A DNA stretch of 42,500 bases from Symbiodinium natans (Eukaryota; Sar; Dinophyceae; Suessiales; Symbiodiniaceae), in NCBI GenBank assembly GCA_905221605.1, contig CAJNDS010000074.1, positions 189,808-232,307 of the forward strand, written 5' to 3'. A program made the position numbers and the translations under genes. Below, piece by piece: positions 1 through 7,132 of the stretch; positions within the stretch are counted from its first letter, which is position 1, and each line of letters begins with the position of its first letter. The notes under the pieces were generated by a model that ran no database searches, was not told where the DNA came from, and saw nothing but the letters and a program-made list of their open reading frames with translations.

Positions 1-28
1 GAAACAGGAGGTCCTGGCAGGTAATCCG

Positions 29-169
29 TACTTGGAGGTTCATGGTACTTACTAGCCAATTCTAACTGTACTTATAACTGCAATCATAACATTAGGGCAC
101 TTAGGGGGCTTCTAAGTGGGTTACAAGTACAGCTCTATTAGGTTAATAAGCACCATGAACCTCCAAGTA
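29..169. mobile_element. MITE-like element, family D (full copy)
   Basis: The two ends are near-perfect inverted repeats of about 23 bp: the left end starts TACTTGGAGGTTCATGG and the right end finishes CCATGAACCTCCAAGTA. The interior is AT-rich, has no ORF, and contains GTACTTATAACTGCAAT-type stretches. The same ends recur at 467-908, 35544-35677 and, truncated on the left, at about 10507-10596. A clear target duplication is not visible (at most CG on both sides). It reads as a non-autonomous inverted-repeat element; whether it is spliced as an introner cannot be decided here. Confidence 0.7.
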
Positions 170-339
170 CGCTCAAGGGAACCTGCGTTATGTTCAATTC
201 TGGGACCGGGCATTTCGAACAACTATCTTGCAGAGAACCCTGAAGAACCCGAAGCCTTCTTTTTTGTAGGCTCCTATCCTAAAACTCCTTCTAGGCTTCT
301 TAGGTGGCTTACAAGAAAATGTAGGTTTGGGGTTCTTAC

Positions 340-386
340 CCTAAACCCTAAACCCTAAACCCGAAACCCTAAACCCTAAACCCGCT
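340..386. repeat. CCCTAAA telomere-like array (short)
   Basis: About six copies of CCCTAAA, some changed to CCCGAAA. It is the first of many interstitial arrays of the plant/alveolate-type telomere repeat in the window. The region from 170 to 466 otherwise shows nothing I recognise. Confidence 0.85.
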
Positions 387-466
387 AAAGCCACTTGTGC
401 CAACCCAACAAAAAGCTCCCCTAGCGCCAGGCTGCCGCCAGTGCTTCCGGCCTGCTTTGCCCGCAC

Positions 467-908
467 ACTTGGAGGTTCATGGTACTTACCAACCAGTTAT
501 CTTTGTGGTGCTTTACTGCAACTTTACATCTGCCTTTTTGGGTTTATTGGGTTTCTTAATAAGGCAGCTAAAAGTTTAATTTTTTGCTACCCTCCTAAGT
601 GCAGCCAAGGTTTATGGCTGTCCTTATAGCTGTAAATATAACTGTACTTATCACTGTTCTGTTAACTGTACTCATAGCTGCAATTATAACCATATTAGGG
701 CACTGAAGGGGCTCATAAGTGGGTTGTAAGTACAGATATACTTGGTTAGTATCCCTCAACCCTAAACCCTAAACCCGAAACCCTAAACCCTAAACCCTAA
801 ACCCTAAACCCTAAACCCTAAACCCTAAACCCTAAACCCTAAACCCTAAACCCTAAACCCTAACCCTAAACCCTAAACCCTTCAACGAGTACCATGGACC
901 TCCAAGCA
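467..908. mobile_element. Family D element disrupted by a nested family E element and a telomere-like array
   Basis: The left end (ACTTGGAGGTTCATGGTACT, from 467) and right end (GAGTACCATGGACCTCCAAG, to about 906) are the inverted ends of the family D element at 29-169, but they lie about 440 bp apart. The extra length is explained by a second element at 501-609 and by a CCCTAAA array at 750-884, which sits between the GGTTAGTA part and the final inverted end. This is direct evidence for insertion of one repeat into another, and for a telomere-like tract inside a mobile element. Confidence 0.65.
501..609. mobile_element. Family E element nested in family D
   Basis: It starts CTTTGTGGTGCTTTAC and ends GAGTGCAGCCAAG-like (here AAGTGCAGCCAAG); two other copies occur at 5051-5164 and 6898-7011. 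The interior TTGGGTTTATTGGGTTTCTT is conserved in all three. The flanks GTTAT (496-500) and GTTTAT (610-615) are similar and may be an imperfect target duplication. The ends are weak inverted repeats. No coding capacity is visible. Confidence 0.65.
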
Positions 909-1095
909 GGGCTTCCGGGGCCAGCTTGCGGTCGTGGTATCCTGGGGGTGCCCAACTTCAAGGAATCCAAAGAGAATCAGGGCTTAGGGTTTAGGGTTTA
1001 GGGTTTAGGGTTTAGGTTTAGGGTTTAGGGTTTAGGGTTTAGGGTTTAGGGTTTAGGGTTTAGGGTTTAGGGTTTAGGGTTTAGGGTTTATCGAT
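750..1095. repeat. Facing telomere-like arrays (CCCTAAA then TTTAGGG)
   Basis: A CCCTAAA array occupies about 750-884 and a TTTAGGG array about 985-1090. They enclose a unique island of roughly 100 bp (885-984). This order, C-strand repeat on the left of unique sequence and G-strand repeat on the right, is the pattern seen around most islands in the window. Confidence 0.85.
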
Positions 1096-1409
1096 GTGTA
1101 TACTTGTCGGATGCAAGACTGCATTCGCGTTGCTTCGTCTTCGAGCTTTGGGGTTTTATCGGGGGTTGTGACTGCTTTTCGGTGCTTGGCTTTGGGCTTC
1201 AGAGGGGGATGAGCGAGGTGACCCAAAGTATGCCTAGTTTGGGGCCTTTGGGAGCAGATAAGCTCCTCTCGGTACCCAGAGACTGCAACACCCTTATCAC
1301 AGTAGGGTTCCTATTACAATATAAGGGATCTTCCTTAATTAAAGGGTTTTGGAGTCCCTGGGTACCCTGAACCCTAAACCCTAAACCCCGAACCCTCTGC
1401 CTCGGGGCC
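1096..1409. other. Unique segment upstream of the first gene
   Basis: About 310 bp without a recognisable gene, followed by a short CCCTAAA tract at 1366-1390. It should hold the 5' untranslated region and promoter of the gene starting at 1410 if that ATG is right, but I see no TATA box or other defined element. The dinoflagellate spliced-leader sequence would be added in trans and is not expected here. Confidence 0.3.
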
Positions 1410-4400
1410 ATGTACGCCTTTTCTTCCAGCAACGCCTTTGCTTCCACGCGGAGTCGGCGACCTAGTAGTAGAGCAGGTAAGCTTTAACCTTTTTGGGGTA
1501 GTATACTCCCCTTATAGGGTTTAGGGTTTAGGGTTTAGGGTTTAGGGTTTAGGGTTTAGGGTTTAGGGTTAACCTTGAATTCCCCCCCGGTTACTGGACA
1601 ACTAAGGAGAGTCACTGCCGAAGCCTACGACCTCCATCGGTCGGTTCCAGCCGATCGGTGGCTAGGTAGGTCCTTGTTGGGACAGTTTTTATTTTTCTCC
1701 CCTCTACATGGGGTTCAAGAGGATCATATATATATATATATATTGAGGAATATTTTTGTTCAGAGGGTCTTAAGGGTTTAAGAGATCCCGAGGTGGTGCG
1801 TGACCTACCTGGACTTGGCGTTTCTTCGCCGAGAGGTTCACTTCGGCCTGCAAAGCGGCGAGATTCGGCCGGAGCCTGGCGAGGACGCCTCGGATGCCTA
1901 CGGGCCGAGCATCTTGGTCATGGTGGGGTAGTTTTTGTTTTTAATCGTTTCTAAGGGTACTTAAACGCAAAAAAAGAATATAAGTTTAAATTTTCAGTGC
2001 TATCCCAACCATGAACAACCCAAAAATCAATAGAAGCTTAAATGTTCAATACGATCCCAACCATGAACTAGGCATCTACACGGTGACGGAGCAGTACGTC
2101 AAGCCCGTGACCCGACGAGCGGGGAAGATGAGTTGGGCATTGATGCGACATCCCGCGGGCTTGAAGTGCCTCCGCAGGCCCCAGAAAACAATTTGCATGT
2201 TCCCTTCTTGGGTTCCGGTGGGTCATATTCAGGAATATCTTTCCTTTGTGGTTACTCTTTTATGTTTCAGTTTTAAGGGTACTTAAACTCAATAAGGAAT
2301 CGAATGTGTGCTTTTCATACTATCCCAACCATGAACTACTTTCAGAGGGTTGCAAGGACCATCCTAGGTGCGAAGTGTTCATCAGCCATGCTTGGCAGGA
2401 AGGTGGGGGGCCCTTACGAAAATAAGGGACCTCTAATGTCGACCCCCCCAATCTAGGACTCCCTTTTAGTCAGGGACCCCAAATAGTCGGATTCGATGAT
2501 GATAAGGATCCCCAAGAAGGTACCCTCAATATCGTAAACCTTAAGCCCTAAACCCTAACCCTAAACCCTAGCCAATATCGTAAGCCCCCCCAGAGGTGTC
2601 TTTGAGTTCCTGGCCAAAGTGCGGCACAGTTGGCCGCGGGGCATGCGAAGTGCTTGGTGTTGCATGCTGGCCAATCCCCAGAACCTCGGTAGGCCCTTCA
2701 GGGACACTTTGATATTTTCTAAACCCTAAACCCTAAACCCTAAACCCTAAACCCAAAACCCTAAGCCTTACATTTTTTCAGAGGGGTCTTCAGGGGGCCG
2801 TCTTAGGAACTTGGACATCTCCTCTTTCTTGGTGTCCCCGAAGACCTCGCCCTTTGCCATTGCGCTCAATTCTTGCAAGGTCGTTCTAGTGGCACCGAAT
2901 CGGCATCAAAGTGTGTACACCCGACTCTTTATGTCATAGCGGGGTAAGATTTTTTAGAGCTTAAGGGTACTTTGTTCATGGTGGGGTAAGATTTTTTGTA
3001 TTTTTAAGGGTACTTAAACTCAGCAAGGAATTGAAGTTTAAGATTTTAAACCTATCCCAAGCATGAACTAGGACTGTGGTGTTCTTATGAAGCTTACCTC
3101 GCGCAAGAGAGTGGCAAGCCAATTCTGATTGCTCGCTCCTCCAACTTGTTGCAGATTCGGCGCTCTTTGCAATGGACAGCTTTGGCAGCTCCTGGGTTGT
3201 TTTTTTGGATATATTTTAAATTCGCCCTCTTTTCTTATAAAGGAACCTATTCATAAATAATTTTCAAAGGGTTTTAAGCACAACTCAGGCTCTGTTGGGT
3301 GCTGGGCTAGGCGCTTTGGCCCGAGTTCTTGAAGCCAGGCGGAGCTACTACTTCTTGCCGGCCTGTACCGAGCTGGTTCTTGGGTTCTGCTTTGTGATCA
3401 ACAACGATGGCATGCGCAGGGTCATGCATTTCGTCGGCGTCGTGCTTTGTTGGATTCTTCTGGTTCGCGATTTTGGTGGTGTTCTTGCCGGGTTTGTGGG
3501 TCACCAGGTTAAAGGCTTCCCATCTGATGACGGTGAAGTGAGGGTGGTTCGTTGCTTCTTCTGGCTGATGACTTCAATTGCTTTTTCCCTCATGGAGGTT
3601 GATCGCATCAATGCTAGATCGAGCGTGGCAGAGTCAGAAGAGCTGCGACTTGGGTATGAAGGCTCCATTCAATATGCAAGATGTTCTCAGGAAGCGGACG
3701 CTGTGAGTATCCGCAGAGAAATCAGTGATCAGGTGGACCAAGTTGACCATGCCATTCACGTCCTGCTGGCCGCAGGCATGTCAACTCCAGCACTGCGGGA
3801 AATAGCCCGCTCAGTGGACATCCGGCATGCAGCATTTGCAGAAATCACGGGGGCCATGTTCTTGCTTGGCCCTTTTGCCACAACCGCCATTTCGACCACT
3901 GTTGTTGATATGTTGCGCTGCGAGTGTTTGTGGCACCGCGTGGTCCTTGTGATTGTCTCCATCCTCTCAAGGCTCATGTTGTTTGCCTTGCTTTGCCGAA
4001 GTGATTGGGATGAGGAGCGCTTCATTCTGAAGGTCATGAACAAATTCCTGTCTGTCGCCGTGATTTGCTGGCTCTCTACCTTGCCTTTCCTCTTGTCACT
4101 TCACGTTAGCAAGCCTGGTTGCGCACTCTTCTGGCTCTTTGTCTCAGACTTCCTCCTGCTTTCCATGCTCTGCATTGCAATCCTGGGTATCAGGGGCACT
4201 GCGAGACTTCCCTTTGGCCGCCAGATCCTTGGTCAGAGAGGGGGTAAGATTTTACATTTTGATTTAGGGTTTAGGGGTTAGGGTTTAGGGTTGAGGGTTT
4301 TGGGTTCTATCCCAACCACGAACTAGGATCCTTCAGATCATCTTCAGCCGGGGCAGAAATACCCTGCTCTCGTCGGTGGATCCTGAAGCATATGAACTTG

Positions 4401-4459
4401 CCTCCTCTGGTAGTGAGATTCCCGACACTGACTCCGACTGTGGCTCTGGATCCTCGTAG
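1410..4459 (+). CDS. Ten-exon gene: SHAW/TIR-like domain plus multi-pass membrane protein
   Basis: Exons inferred by joining open frames at direct repeats: 1410-1450, 1607-1657, 1793-1908, 2072-2165, 2368-2402, 2596-2680, 2807-2922, 3072-3187, 3289-4223, 4327-4459. They total 1722 nt, exactly 573 codons plus stop, with frame kept across all nine junctions. The N-terminal half carries YTVTEQYVKPVT, then VFISHAWQEG (SHAW at residues 107-110), SAWCCMLANPQNLD, and RLWCSYEAYLAQE (WCSYE at 182-186). These resemble the FxSHA start and the WCxxE region of TIR-type domains, in which the Glu is catalytic in NADase members; that role is inference here. Exon 9 has hydrophobic segments near residues 240-255, 265-288, 306-320, 401-425, 435-457, 470-490 and 495-520, so the product is probably an integral membrane protein. 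From memory this is a large uncharacterised dinoflagellate family. The ATG at 1410 and exon 1 are the least certain part; exons 2-10 are well supported. The apparent stop at 4279-4281 lies inside intron 9. Confidence 0.85.
1451..1606 (+). mobile_element. Intron 1, family C introner-like, with TTTAGGG array
   Basis: The intron runs from GAG in exon 1 to AACTAAG before GAGAGTC. It carries a TTTAGGG array (about 1517-1570). Its left part (GGTAAGCTTTAACCTTTTT) and right end (GGTTACTGGACAACTA) recur at 19124-19208, so it is a repeated element. The left end CCTAGTAGTAGAGCAGGTAA is a rough inverse of the right end. The boundary is a GA-AG junction with only a GAG direct repeat, weaker than in the other introns. 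Confidence 0.5.
1909..2071 (+). mobile_element. Intron 3, family A introner with target duplication GCATC
   Basis: GCATC occurs at 1909-1913 and again at 2072-2076. Between them lies an AT-rich element with inverted ends: left TGGTCATGGTGGGGTA, right CCCAACCATGAACTAG. Removing one GCATC plus the element gives the in-frame join PSI-YTV. Taken from the first G the intron starts GC and ends AG. A second copy of the right end (CCCAACCATGAAC, ending 2016) inside the intron suggests a nested or duplicated insertion. Confidence 0.8.
2166..2367 (+). mobile_element. Intron 4, composite with internal family A remnant, direct repeat GTGC
   Basis: GTGC is repeated at 2166-2169 and 2368-2371, and splicing at it joins GLK to CEVFISHAW in frame with a GT-AG intron. 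Inside, at about 2215-2338, is a family A copy recognisable by GGGTACTTAAACTCAATAAG and CCCAACCATGAACTA. The outer part of the intron is a different sequence, so family A inserted into a pre-existing intron or element. Confidence 0.65.
2403..2806 (+). other. Introns 5 and 6 with short CCCTAAA tracts
   Basis: Intron 5 (2403-2595, direct repeat GGTG, GT-AG) holds a CCCTAAA tract at 2541-2570. Intron 6 (2681-2806, direct repeat GAAC, GA-AG) holds one at about 2719-2765. The 85-nt exon between them (2596-2680) encodes VFEFLAKVRHSWPRG. Both joins keep the reading frame. Confidence 0.65.
2923..3071 (+). mobile_element. Intron 7, nested family A introners, target duplication GACT
   Basis: GACT is found at 2923-2926 and 3072-3075; removing the intervening sequence gives TRLWCSYE in frame with a GA-AG intron. 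The left end (CTTTATGTCATAGCGGGGTA) occurs once at 2927 and a second left end (GTTCATGGTGGGGTAAG) occurs at about 2979, followed by a single right end (CCCAAGCATGAACTAG). One copy therefore inserted into another of the same family, about 50 bp from its start. Confidence 0.75.
3188..3288 (+). mobile_element. Intron 8, family B introner with target duplication GCTC
   Basis: GCTC occurs at 3188-3191 and 3289-3292. The element between starts CTGGGTTGT and ends ACAACTCAG, which are inverted repeats. Removing one GCTC plus the element joins LAA to LLGAGLG in frame. Read from the first G the intron is GC-AG, 101 bp. The only other copy seen is at 29038-29117, with its own duplication GTAT. Confidence 0.8.
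4224..4326 (+). mobile_element. Intron 9, family A introner whose interior is a TTTAGGG array; duplication GATCCTT
   Basis: GATCCTT (7 bp) occurs at 4224-4230 and 4327-4333. The element has the family A left end (GAGAGGGGGTAAGATTTTAC) and right end (CTATCCCAACCACGAACTAG), but the usual middle (GGGTACTTAAACTCA) is replaced by about 35 bp of TTTAGGG-type repeat. Splicing at the duplication (GA-AG, 103 bp) joins GRQIL to QIIFSRG and gives the C-terminus that ends at the TAG at 4457-4459. Confidence 0.8.
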
Positions 4460-4872
4460 CACATGGGGTTTAGGGGTTAGGGTTTGGATTTTGGGGTTTA
4501 GGGTTTAGGGTTTAGGGTTTAGGGTAGCCAGATGAGCCTCAGCAGTTTCGCCGGTCCTTTCACCACGCTTCGCCGGCGGTGGAAACAACGAGCACCTGCG
4601 AGCGACAGACCCGAACCCCTAAACCCTGAACCCTGAACCCGAAACCCTAAACCCTAAACCCTAAACCCTAAACCCTAAACCCTAAACCCTAAACCCTAAA
4701 CCCTAAACCCTAAACCCTAAACCCTAAACCCTAAACCCTAAACGTTTTCGGGCTTAAGGGATGAGTTTGCTCTGGAGTCTTGAGAGTGCCAAGGGAAGAA
4801 GAGAGCAAGAAAAGCACGACTTTCAAGCACTGAAAGCACGAGTTGGGGCCGAGACTCCCTCGAGACTCCCAC
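4460..4872. repeat. TTTAGGG array, unique island, CCCTAAA array, unique segment
   Basis: TTTAGGG repeats lie at 4465-4525, directly after the stop codon of the first gene, and CCCTAAA repeats at about 4615-4745. The island between (4526-4614) and the segment 4746-4872 contain no ORF that I recognise. The segment up to 4872 ends at an introner insertion site, which hints that it is or was transcribed. Confidence 0.6.
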
Positions 4873-4975
4873 GTTCCTTTATCATAGTGGGGTAACATTT
4901 TACATTTTTATGGGTACTTAAACTCAATAAGGAATAAAAATTTAAAGATTTATTACTATCCCAACTATGAACCAG
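4873..4975 (+). mobile_element. Family A introner with target duplication GTTC
   Basis: GTTC occurs at 4873-4876 and 4976-4979. The element starts CTTTATCATAGTGGGGTAAC and ends CCCAACTATGAACCAG, the inverted ends typical of family A, with the internal GGGTACTTAAACTCAATAAG. If spliced it would be a GT-AG intron of 103 bp, the same length as intron 9 of the first gene. Flanking coding sequence is not evident. Confidence 0.75.
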
Positions 4976-4986
4976 GTTCAACTTGT

Positions 4987-5205
4987 ACAGAAGATCCGAA
5001 GTCTGGGCCCCTTTTACGTGGGTCCCTTGTTATAGAGCCCTTCTATTCACTTTGTGGTACTTTACCGTAACTTTAGATCCTTACCTTTTTTGGGGTTTAT
5101 TGGGTTTCTTAATAAGGCAGCTATTAAAGTATAATTTATAGCTACCCTCCTGAGTGCAGCCAAGTACACTATATGTACTAAGGGCCCATACTTCGGATCC
5201 CCTGT
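4987..5205. mobile_element. Inverted-repeat element (family F) carrying a nested family E copy
   Basis: The left end ACAGAAGATCCGAAGTCTGG, continuing into GCCC, is matched in inverse by the right end GGGCCCATACTTCGGATCCC, continuing into CTGT. A family E copy (5051-5164) with flanks TTCAC/TACAC is inserted in it. Partial relatives of the right end (AAGGGCCCATACTTCAG) occur alone near 16341 and 16575. No ORF is present. Confidence 0.55.
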
Positions 5206-5309
5206 GAATGAGGGTAGGGGGACCACAGGACGGGCCCCCAAGGTGTCCAACCTGAGATGATACCGATTTCTAGCCACTTCTTGCTCTTGGGCGACCGACT
5301 CTGTTTTGG

Positions 5310-5655
5310 GACTTAGGGTTGAGGGTTTAGGGCTTAGGGTTTAGGGTTTAGGGTTTAAGGTTTCGGGCTTGGGGTTTAGGGTTTAGGGTTTAGGGTTTGG
5401 GGTTTGGGGTTTAGGGTTTAGGGTTTGGGGTTTGGGGTTTAGGGGTTAGGGTTTCCATGGCATGAAGGCTTCAACTCTTGCTGCAGGAGTTTTTGGGGGG
5501 GTGGCGTCCGACCCCAATTTGGCGGTATTGAGCCGATCGATTGCGTTTCCAACCCTAAGCCCTAAGCCCTAAGCCCTAAGCCCTAAGCCCTAAGCCCTAA
5601 ACCCTAAACCCTAAACCCTAAACCCTAAACCCTAAACCCTAAACCCTAAACCCGA
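5310..5655. repeat. Telomere-like arrays, G-strand then C-strand
   Basis: TTTAGGG with TTTGGGG variants at 5310-5455, a unique stretch of about 95 bp, then CCCTAAG copies at 5553-5590 passing into CCCTAAA copies to 5653. The switch from a block of CCCTAAG to a block of CCCTAAA shows local homogenisation of variants. Confidence 0.8.
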
Positions 5656-6897
5656 ACAGGCTCCACAGTATGCTCCGGCCTTTGGATTTTGGGCTTACGC
5701 ATGGGTCCTCATTATAAGGGAATTCTACTCTTTGGGGGTTTCTACTCGGGGTTCCCTATTTTCGTAACCCCGCATATGTATACTCCCAAGAGTATCCTAG
5801 GAATCAAAAAGGGTGCCCTTGTTTTGGGTTAAAGGGGCTTAGGAGGGACCCTGAACCCTAGAAAAATGGAATAAGGGCCTACTCTGGGTCCTAGAAAACA
5901 TGCATGTACATATGATGAATTTCATACCGTCCTAGCACGTGTACATACAAGTCTCTCCAGCTCTCTCTTACATAGACAAAGACACAACGATGATGTCCAT
6001 TAGCTTCCTCGAAGCCCCCGACACCCTAAACCCACAAGCCTAAACCCTAAACCCGAAGCCCTAAACCCTAAACCCTAAACCCTGCGCCCCAAACCCCGAA
6101 CCCTAAACCCTAAATCCTACACCCTAAACCCTGTCATGGCATCCGGTATCCCTAAACCCTAAACCCTAAACCCTAAACCCTAAACCCTAAAACCTAAACC
6201 CCCATAACAGACTCCGAGCTCTGATGAGTTGGTTCGGCCAGGCACCGGATGGGACAATGGCAATCCCAGCAGATCATACCCTCGTAGCGGGTGCGATGGG
6301 CCCCGTGGCCTAAACGAGGGTTTCGGGTTTAGGGTTTAGGGCTTAGGGTTTGGGATTTAGGGCTTAGGGCTTAGGGCTTAGGGTCCAGTAGCACCCTTGA
6401 GCCTAACAACCTGCAACCTCCAACCCCAGTGCTCATTGCACCTCAACAAGTCCTCTCAACAGCATGAAGCCCGACATCGCTGCCTGCATGCCCAGTAGGT
6501 CTGCGTGTTGTCGGCTGTTCTGTTGGTATTCGGGCAAAGCTCGGGTTGTCTAAGCATTCTAGGGGCCGTAAACCCTTATAAACCCTAAACCCTAAACCCT
6601 AAACCCTAAAGTACCTTTTTGGGTTGTGTGAGTCTTGTTCGGGCTTAGCCTTCCTTCGCGGTTTAGGGTCTAGGGTCTAGGGTCTAGTGCCTCCAAGTAA
6701 CAGTCCTTAATAGAGAATGAAAAAGGGCGAACGTCCCAAGGGCACGCCCCAAAAACCTGGGTTCAGGGTTTAGTGCGTACTGTAGGTTCAGGGTGTGGGG
6801 TTTACAGGGGTTGATGTGAAAAAAGTTAAGTTCTGTTGGGACCGACTCCCGATTTGGGGGGGGGGGGGGCGGGGGGCCAAAACCCGAAGCCCTAAAC
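5656..6897. repeat. Mixed CCCTAAA/TTTAGGG tracts and unique islands
   Basis: CCCTAAA tracts at about 6020-6205 and 6580-6610; TTTAGGG/TTAGGGC tracts at 6318-6386 and 6660-6690; a G-run at about 6857-6877. The unique stretch 5656-6020 contains a TCTACTCTTTGGGGGTTTCTA motif like those near 23738 and 27400, possibly the remains of another inverted-repeat family. No gene is recognisable. Confidence 0.5.
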
Positions 6898-7011
6898 TTT
6901 CGTGGTACTTTACCGTAACTCTAGATCCTTACTTTTCTTGGGTTTATTGGGTTTCTTAGTAAGGCAGCTATTAAAGTTTAATTTATAGCTACCCTCCTGA
7001 GTGCAGCCAAG
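6898..7011. mobile_element. Family E element with target duplication TAAAC
   Basis: It starts TTTCGTGGTACTTTACCG and ends GAGTGCAGCCAAG. TAAAC lies immediately outside both ends (6893-6897 and 7012-7016), a 5-bp direct repeat that supports transposition. The left copy of TAAAC is itself part of a CCCTAAAC telomere-like unit, so the element inserted at the edge of such a tract. Confidence 0.7.
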
Positions 7012-7132
7012 TAAACCTTAGAAGTGCGAAGGCCCAAACCCTAAACCCTAAACCCTAAACCCTAAACCCTAAACCCTAAACCCTAAACCCTAAACCCTAA
7101 GCCCTAAACCTTAGAAGCGCAAAGCCCCAAAC
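7012..7132. repeat. CCCTAAA array bounded by a 28-bp direct repeat
   Basis: TAAACCTTAGAAGTGCGAAG and its continuation (7012-7039) is repeated with few changes at 7105-7132 (TAAACCTTAGAAGCGCAAAG). The CCCTAAA array of about nine units lies exactly between the two copies. This looks like a duplication of the insertion site at the time the array was formed. Confidence 0.75.

Noticed and set aside
2011-2286. The 91-codon open frame as a gene
   Set aside because: Only 2072-2165 of it is exon; the start lies in one introner and the end in the next intron.
3295-4281. A single-exon gene equal to the 328-codon open frame
   Set aside because: The frame starts at a TTG, lies in phase with upstream exons, and its last 19 codons and stop lie in an introner; splicing at the GATCCTT repeat gives a better C-terminus.
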